Part shown: positions 4,823 to 9,408 of the stretch, piece after piece | Position numbering within the stretch: the stretch's first letter is position 1 | Layout: every line of letters starts with the position of its first letter | Origin: Caldilineaceae bacterium | GTDB taxonomy: Bacteria > Chloroflexota > Anaerolineae > Caldilineales > Caldilineaceae | Length of the DNA stretch: 9,408 bases | Direction: 5' to 3' | Assembly (NCBI GenBank): GCA_015494005.1 | Contig: WGCB01000605.1 | Location: 1 to 9,408, forward strand | Translations under genes and position numbers: made by a program | The notes under the pieces: generated by a model | The model's input: the letters and a program-made list of their open reading frames with translations, nothing else | Told to the model about the DNA's origin: nothing | Databases searched by the model: none

Positions 4823-6487
4823 ATGCGAAAGTTGTTTCCGGCCCTGTTGATCCTGGCCCTTGTGCTCGTCCTGAGCGCCTGCGCTCAGCAGCCCAGCCCA
4901 GCCCAGCCGGCCCAGGAACCGGCGGCCGGCGCCGCGGAGCAGCCGGCAGAGCCCGGGGCAGCCCCAGCTGGCGCCCGGGTGTTGCGGGCGTCCTTTGCCT
5001 GGCCCACCAACATCGACCCGGCCATGGGCTCAGATTTCTCCAGCGGCACCGCCCTGGCCAACCTGTACGACACCCTGGTCTTCCCCAACCCGGACGGCAG
5101 CGTGAAGCCCTGGCTGGCCGAGAGCTGGGAGAGCTCCGACGACGGCCTGACCTGGACCTTCCAGCTGCGCTCCGGGGTGAAGTTCCACGACGGCAGCGAC
5201 CTGACCGCCAGCGATGTGGTCTACAGCATGGAGCGGATGCAGGCCGTGGGCGAGGGGTTCGCCTATCTCTTCACCGATGTGGTGGCGGACGTCAGCGCGC
5301 CGGATGAGAGCACGGTGGTCTTCACCCTGAGCCAGCCCAACGGCCTCTTCCTGCCCAGCCTCATCCGCCTCTACGTGCTCAACGAGGACCTGGTGCGGGC
5401 CAACACCAAGGCCGAGGGCCCCTACGGCGAGAACGGCGACTACGGCCAGGAGTTCCTGCAGACCAACGACGCTGGCTCCGGCCCCTACCAGGTGGCCGAG
5501 TTCCCTCTGGAGGAGTACCTGCTCATGGAGCGTTTCGGAGACTGGTGGGGCGAGTTCGCGCCCAACGCGCCGGACCAGTTCCGCATGATCGCGGCCACGG
5601 AGCCAGCCACCATCCGCACCCTCATGTCCAACCAGGAGCTGGACATCTCCGACCAGTGGCAGCCCATCGAGTCCCTGGAGGCCCTGCAGCAGATCGACGG
5701 CGTGGAGGTGGCCGCCTTCTCCAACCTGACCGGCTTCTACTTCATGCTCAACAACCAGCTGGCTCCCCTGGACGACCTGCACTGCCGCCGAGCCGTCTCC
5801 TACGGCTTCGACTACGACACCGCGGTGAGCCTGGAATGGCCGGGCACCACGGCCATGGTGGGGCCCGTGCCCAAGGCCCTGGGCGGCCACAACCCGGACG
5901 TGATGGTCTATCCCTACGACCCGGAGAGGGCCCGGGAGGAGCTGGCCCAGTGCCAGTACGCGGACGCCATCCAGGACTACCCCATCGAGTTCGTCTGGAT
6001 CTCCGAGGTGCCGGACGAGGAGAAGTTCGCCCTCCTCTTCCAGGCCAACATGGCCGACATCGGCATCCCGGTGGAGATCGTCTCCATGCCCTGGCTCTCC
6101 GTGGTGGAGAACACCTCCAAGCTGGAGACCAGCCCCCACCTGGTCAGCATCTACGTTTCCTCGGACCTGCCCGAGGCCGGCCCTCTGCTGAAGCAGCGCT
6201 ACCACTCCAGCACCGCGGCCACCTGGTCCCAGAACGAGTGGCTGCTGGACCCAGAGCTGGATGCGGCCATCGACGACTCCCTGGCCACAGTGGACCAGGA
6301 GGAGCGCTTCGCCAAGTACCGGGCCATCCAGGCGGACCTGGCCGAGCGGGCCCCGTCGGTCTTCGTCTACGACCAGGTGGAGAAGCACGCCTATCAGAGC
6401 TACCTGGACTGGCCGGCCGCCCGGGGTGAGATCATCCCGGTCATGGGCTACAACATCTGGGCCCCGGCCATCGGCGTGAACAAGTAA
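4823..6487 (+). CDS. Peptide-type ABC importer substrate-binding lipoprotein (SBP_bac_5)
   Basis: This is a 554-residue extracytoplasmic binding protein of solute-binding family 5 (DppA/OppA type), which captures a peptide or related solute and delivers it to the permeases downstream. The N-terminus is a lipoprotein signal: a short basic start, a hydrophobic stretch and lipobox LSAC with Cys20 as the lipid-modified residue. A low-complexity Ala/Pro/Gln/Glu linker (about 21-50) tethers the domain to the membrane. The family fingerprint follows at about 80-140, including LYDTLV, LAESWESSDDGLTWTF, LRSGVKFHDG and LTASDVVYSMERM. The length is normal. ATG 4823 is chosen because AGGAGG at 4811-4816 lies 6 nt upstream and because it places the signal peptide at the N-terminus. 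Substrates in this family include di- and oligopeptides, nickel, haem and glycosides, so the ligand cannot be named. A strong hairpin follows the stop codon. Confidence 0.95.
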   Translation: MRKLFPALLILALVLVLSACAQQPSPAQPAQEPAAGAAEQPAEPGAAPAGARVLRASFAWPTNIDPAMGSDFSSGTALANLYDTLVFPNPDGSVKPWLAESWESSDDGLTWTFQLRSGVKFHDGSDLTASDVVYSMERMQAVGEGFAYLFTDVVADVSAPDESTVVFTLSQPNGLFLPSLIRLYVLNEDLVRANTKAEGPYGENGDYGQEFLQTNDAGSGPYQVAEFPLEEYLLMERFGDWWGEFAPNAPDQFRMIAATEPATIRTLMSNQELDISDQWQPIESLEALQQIDGVEVAAFSNLTGFYFMLNNQLAPLDDLHCRRAVSYGFDYDTAVSLEWPGTTAMVGPVPKALGGHNPDVMVYPYDPERAREELAQCQYADAIQDYPIEFVWISEVPDEEKFALLFQANMADIGIPVEIVSMPWLSVVENTSKLETSPHLVSIYVSSDLPEAGPLLKQRYHSSTAATWSQNEWLLDPELDAAIDDSLATVDQEERFAKYRAIQADLAERAPSVFVYDQVEKHAYQSYLDWPAARGEIIPVMGYNIWAPAIGVNK

Positions 6488-6507
6488 GCCTTCCTCCTTC
6501 ATCGCTC

Positions 6508-6544
6508 CGCGCAGGGTCGCTGGGCAGCCTGGCGGCCCTGCGCG
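6508..6544 (+). other. 17-bp intra-operon hairpin
   Basis: CGCGCAGGG at 6508-6516 pairs perfectly with CCCTGCGCG at 6536-6544. Pairing continues inward for eight more positions, three of them G-U, to a 3-nt CAG loop at 6525-6527. It lies in the 78-nt gap between the binding-protein and permease genes and has no T-run after it, so it is unlikely to be a full terminator. In several importer operons, such as malE-malF, a hairpin at this place protects the 3' end of the binding-protein transcript and lowers permease expression. That role is inferred here from position. Confidence 0.7.
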
Positions 6545-6565
6545 AGAACCCTTCCCGAGGCTCTG

Positions 6566-7594
6566 ATGCAGACAGTCCTCTTCATCGTCCGGCGGGCCGC
6601 CCACTCCATCGTGGTGCTCCTGGGTCTCTCCATCGTCATCTTCGTGATCTCCCGCATCCTGCCCGGGGATCCAGCCCGGATCGCCGCGGGGGCCCGGGCC
6701 CCGGACTGGGTGGTGAACAACCTGCGGGAGCAGATGCACCTGAACGATCCCCTGCCGGTGCAGTATGTCTACTGGCTGCGGGACGCGGTGCAGGGGAACT
6801 TCGGCCTCTCCCTGGTGACCCGGCGCAACGTGGCCCAGGACATCGCGGAGTTCTTCCCGGCCACCTTCGAACTGGCCCTCTACGCCGGGGTGATCATGGC
6901 GGTGCTGGGCATCAGCCTGGGCGCCATCGCCGCCCGGCACAAGGACAGCTGGATCGACAACGTGATGCGGGTGATCTCCTACCTGGGCGTGGTGACCCCC
7001 TCCTTCGTCTGGGCCATCATCTTCCTGCTGATCTTCGGCTTCACCCTGGGCTGGCTGCCCACCCTGGGCCGCCTGACGGAAGGGGTGCCCGCGCCGCCCC
7101 GCATCACCGGTCTCTACACCGTGGACGCCCTCCTCACCGGCCGGATGGACGTCTTCTGGGACGCGCTGAAGCACATCATCTCCCCGGCCCTGGCCCTGGC
7201 CATGGGATCCATGGCCCAGCAGGCCCGCATCACCCGGGCGGCCATGGCCGACAACCTGGCCAAGGACTACATCGCGGCCATGCGGGCCCTGGGCGTGCCC
7301 GAGCGAGTAGTCATGAACAAGTTCCTGCTCAAGCCCTCTCTGATCCCCACGGTCTCCATCCTGGGGCTGGACTTCGCGGCCACCATGAGCAACGCTTTCC
7401 TGGTGGAGCTCATCTTCAACTGGCCGGGGATCTCCCGCTACGGCATCAACGCCATGCTGCGCAAGGATCTGAACGCCATCGCCGCGGTGATCCTGGTGCT
7501 GGGCGTGGTCTTCATCGTGGCCAACATCCTGGTGGACATGGCCGTGGCGGCCCTGGATCCCCGCATCCGCCTCAGCGCGGCCCGAGGAGTGTAG
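6566..7594 (+). CDS. ABC importer permease, DppB/OppB type
   Basis: This is an inner-membrane permease of 342 residues forming half of the translocation channel of a peptide-type importer. The first helix (about 10-31) is followed by the usual LPGDPAR segment and an external region containing GNFGLSLVTRRNV. Further helices lie near 100-122, 135-165, 198-220, 255-285 and 302-330. The cytoplasmic EAA loop that docks on the ATPase is at about 234-261 (DYIAAMRALGVPERVV). The C-terminus VDMAVAALDPRIR is characteristic of DppB proteins. The upstream GAGG at 6557-6560, 5 nt before the ATG, is a modest ribosome site, which suits lower expression than the binding protein. It sits 78 nt after the lipoprotein gene and 2 nt before the next permease. 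Substrate is unknown. Confidence 0.95.
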   Translation: MQTVLFIVRRAAHSIVVLLGLSIVIFVISRILPGDPARIAAGARAPDWVVNNLREQMHLNDPLPVQYVYWLRDAVQGNFGLSLVTRRNVAQDIAEFFPATFELALYAGVIMAVLGISLGAIAARHKDSWIDNVMRVISYLGVVTPSFVWAIIFLLIFGFTLGWLPTLGRLTEGVPAPPRITGLYTVDALLTGRMDVFWDALKHIISPALALAMGSMAQQARITRAAMADNLAKDYIAAMRALGVPERVVMNKFLLKPSLIPTVSILGLDFAATMSNAFLVELIFNWPGISRYGINAMLRKDLNAIAAVILVLGVVFIVANILVDMAVAALDPRIRLSAARGV

Positions 7595-7596
7595 CC

Positions 7597-8517
7597 ATGT
7601 CCCAACGGTCCACCGCCATGCCCTCCCTGGGCCGAGAAGCCTGGCGAGAGATGGAGCGCAACAGCCGCCGAGAGAACTGGGGTCGGGCCTGGTATAAGTT
7701 TTCCCACAACCCCCTCTCGGTCATCGGCCTGGCCACGGTGCTCCTCATCGTGCTGCTGGCCATCTTCGCCCCCTTCGTGACCCCCTACCCGGAGCACGCG
7801 GGGCCCTTCACCGATTTCGCCAACGCCAAGCAGCCCCCTAGCCTGGCCCATCTCTTCGGCACGGACGTGGTGGGGCGAGACGTCTTCACCCGCACCATCT
7901 TCGGCTTCCGCTTCTCCCTCTCCATGGGCCTGGTGGTGCTCTCCCTGGTGGTGCCGCCGGGGGTGCTCCTGGGGCTGGTGGCCGGCTACTACCATGGCAC
8001 CTGGCTGGACACGGTCATCATGCGCATCACGGACATCTTCCTGGCCGTGCCGCCCCTGATCCTGGCCCTGGCCATCGCCTCGGTGCTGAAGCCCAACCTC
8101 TTCAACTCCATGCTGGCCGTCTCCCTCATGTGGTGGCCCTGGTACACCCGGCTGGTCTACGGCCTGACCACCCAGATGCGCAACGAGTATTTCACCACCT
8201 CCGCGGAGATCATGGGGGCCAGCCGCTGGCACATCCTCTTCCGGGAGATCCTGCCCAACTGCGTGTCGCCCATCTTCACCAAGATGAGCCTGGACATGGG
8301 CTGGGTGATCCTCATCGGTGCCTCGTTGAGCTTCGTGGGGCTGGGGGTGCAGCCGCCCAAGCCCGGCCTGGGGACCATGGTGGCCAACGGCGCCCGCTAC
8401 CTGCCGGATCTCTGGTGGATCGCGCTCTTCCCGGCCCTGGCCATCGTGGTCATCGTCCTGGGCTTCAACCTGCTGGGCGACGGCCTGCGGGATCTCTTCG
8501 CCGCGGAGGAGATCTGA
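7597..8517 (+). CDS. ABC importer permease, DppC/OppC type
   Basis: This is the second channel subunit, 306 residues. A basic cytoplasmic N-terminus of about 40 residues precedes the first helix (about 40-62), as in OppC_N proteins. The family hallmark HLFGTDVVGRDVFTR is at residues 86-100. Helices follow at about 105-130, 142-165, 168-190, 232-250 and 275-292. The EAA loop lies at about 198-222 (AEIMGASRWHILFREILPN), and GLGVQPPKPGLGTMV and NLLGDGLRDLF near the end are typical of DppC. GAGGAG at 7584-7589, inside the previous gene, is 7 nt before ATG 7597; a second in-frame ATG at 7618 would remove seven residues and has weaker support. The stop codon overlaps the start of the ATPase gene by one base (TGATG), indicating translational coupling. 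Confidence 0.95.
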   Translation: MSQRSTAMPSLGREAWREMERNSRRENWGRAWYKFSHNPLSVIGLATVLLIVLLAIFAPFVTPYPEHAGPFTDFANAKQPPSLAHLFGTDVVGRDVFTRTIFGFRFSLSMGLVVLSLVVPPGVLLGLVAGYYHGTWLDTVIMRITDIFLAVPPLILALAIASVLKPNLFNSMLAVSLMWWPWYTRLVYGLTTQMRNEYFTTSAEIMGASRWHILFREILPNCVSPIFTKMSLDMGWVILIGASLSFVGLGVQPPKPGLGTMVANGARYLPDLWWIALFPALAIVVIVLGFNLLGDGLRDLFAAEEI

Positions 8518-9408
8518 TGGAGACTGGGACGCCCCTGCTGGAGATCCGAGGCCTGGAGCTAGAGTACAAGGCCTACGGCGGTGCGCTGAAGGTGCTCAAC
8601 GGCGTGGAGCTGCACGTGCACCCGGGCGAGAAGGTGGGCCTGGTGGGGGAGACGGGCTGCGGCAAGACCAGCACCGTGAAGGCCGTGCTCCGGGTGCTGC
8701 CCATGCCTCCGGCCCAGATCCGGGGCGGCTCTATCCGCTTCAAGGGCCAGGACGTGCTGAAGATGAGCCAGCGGGCCTTGCGCCAGGTGCGGGGACGGGG
8801 CATCGCCATGATCTTCCAGGACCCCACGGCCGCCCTGAACCCGGTCTTCACCATCGGCGAGCAGCTGGGCGCGGTCATCCGCAGCCAGAGCGACGAACGC
8901 CTGAGCCGGCGTCAGGTCCGGGCCGCGGCGGTGGAGGCCCTGCGGGACGTGGCCCTGGCGGATCCAGCCCGGCTGCTGGAGGCCTACCCCATCCAGCTCA
9001 GCGGCGGCATGCGCCAGCGGGTCTGCATCGCCATGGCCCTGGCCACCAAGCCGGAGCTGCTCATCGCGGACGAGCCGGGCACAGCCCTGGATGTCACCAT
9101 CCAGGACCAGGTGCTGCGCCTGCTCCACAACCTGGTGGAGGAGCGGAACACCTCGGTCATCCTCATCAGCCACAGCCTGGGCATCGTGCGCCAGCTCACG
9201 GACCGGGTCTACGTCATGTACGCGGGGAGCATCGTGGAGTCCGCGCCCACCCGGACGCTCTTCACCCACCCGGGCCATCCCTACACCCAGCGGCTGATGG
9301 AGGTGGTGCCCCGGCTGAGCGGCGGCGGCATCGCGCCGGGCATCCCGGGCCGCATCCCCAACTACCTGGACCCGCCCACGGGCTGCCGCTTCCACCCCCG
9401 CTGCCCCC
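8517..9408 (+). CDS. ABC importer ATPase, DppD/OppD type (3' end cut by window)
   Basis: This is a cytoplasmic ATP-binding subunit that powers the importer; 297 codons are visible and the gene runs off the right edge with no stop. Walker A is GETGCGKT (residues 44-51), the Q-loop glutamine is Q101 in MIFQDP, the signature is LSGGM (161-165), Walker B is LLIADE (181-186, catalytic E186) and the switch histidine is H219. The C-terminal oligopeptide-transporter region starts at HPGHPYTQRL (251-260) and reaches TGCRFHPRCP, whose cysteines C290 and C296 belong to the conserved Cys-rich tail of the family. Two spots depart from the usual DppD text: G188 where DEPTTALD is normal, and HSLG where HDLG is normal. 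ATG 8517 overlaps the permease stop by one base and has GGAGGAG at 8505-8511, 5 nt upstream. A partner DppF-type ATPase probably lies just beyond the window. Confidence 0.95.
   Translation, partial: METGTPLLEIRGLELEYKAYGGALKVLNGVELHVHPGEKVGLVGETGCGKTSTVKAVLRVLPMPPAQIRGGSIRFKGQDVLKMSQRALRQVRGRGIAMIFQDPTAALNPVFTIGEQLGAVIRSQSDERLSRRQVRAAAVEALRDVALADPARLLEAYPIQLSGGMRQRVCIAMALATKPELLIADEPGTALDVTIQDQVLRLLHNLVEERNTSVILISHSLGIVRQLTDRVYVMYAGSIVESAPTRTLFTHPGHPYTQRLMEVVPRLSGGGIAPGIPGRIPNYLDPPTGCRFHPRCP

Noticed and set aside
5030..7174. 714-residue open frame on the minus strand opposite the binding protein and permease
   Set aside because: It spans two well-identified plus-strand genes and the hairpin between them, and shows only low-complexity mirror composition. 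Its length reflects scarce stop codons in GC-rich antisense DNA.
8559..9395. 278-residue open frame on the minus strand near the right edge
   Set aside because: The plus strand here encodes an ABC ATPase with every catalytic motif in order, so the reverse frame is a shadow.

Overview
The window is GC-rich bacterial DNA. It holds seven confident protein-coding genes, the last cut by the right edge, and several structured non-coding stretches. The substrate-binding lipoprotein (LSAC lipobox followed by an Ala/Pro/Gln/Glu-rich linker), the soluble PAS-GAF-HisKA_3 kinase and the GC-rich codon use suggest a Chloroflexota-type bacterium, perhaps near Caldilinea/Litorilinea. That placement is inference from style; no marker gene is present. 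I see no mobile element, CRISPR array, tRNA or rRNA, and no clear undescribed system. The genes themselves belong to ordinary families, and the unusual signals lie mostly between them.

Layout. Positions 1-342 are non-coding except for possible scraps of a gene at the left edge. They hold a 17-bp stem-loop (171-217), a second region with mutually exclusive pairings (217-248), and a 16-bp tandem repeat (261-292) overlapping an extended -10 promoter. Two unrelated GNAT acetyltransferases follow tail to tail (343-1206 + and 1195-1761 -), with stop codons overlapping by 12 bp. A divergent promoter region (1762-1980) separates the second GNAT from a two-component pair: a cytosolic PAS-GAF sensor kinase (1981-3660) and a NarL/FixJ-type response regulator (3681-4346). 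A weak intrinsic terminator candidate follows at 4394-4415.

Positions 4347-4822 form a 476-base gap. It holds a probable promoter (4445-4473), a dyad at its start point, regularly spaced GATC motifs, a 15-bp tandem repeat and alternative RNA pairings. After it come four genes of a Dpp/Opp-type ABC importer, in order: substrate-binding lipoprotein (4823-6487), DppB-like permease (6566-7594), DppC-like permease (7597-8517) and DppD-like ATPase (8517 to the edge). A 17-bp hairpin (6508-6544) lies between the binding protein and the first permease. The later genes are tightly coupled, by a 2-nt gap and a 1-nt overlap.

How they work together. The lipoprotein should capture a peptide or similar solute outside the membrane and deliver it to the DppB/DppC channel, which is powered by the DppD-type ATPase and probably a second ATPase beyond the window. 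The hairpin after the binding-protein gene is well placed to keep that transcript more abundant than the permease part. The kinase and regulator form one phosphorelay. They sit directly upstream of the importer and might control it, but the terminator and separate promoter mean that adjacency is the only evidence.
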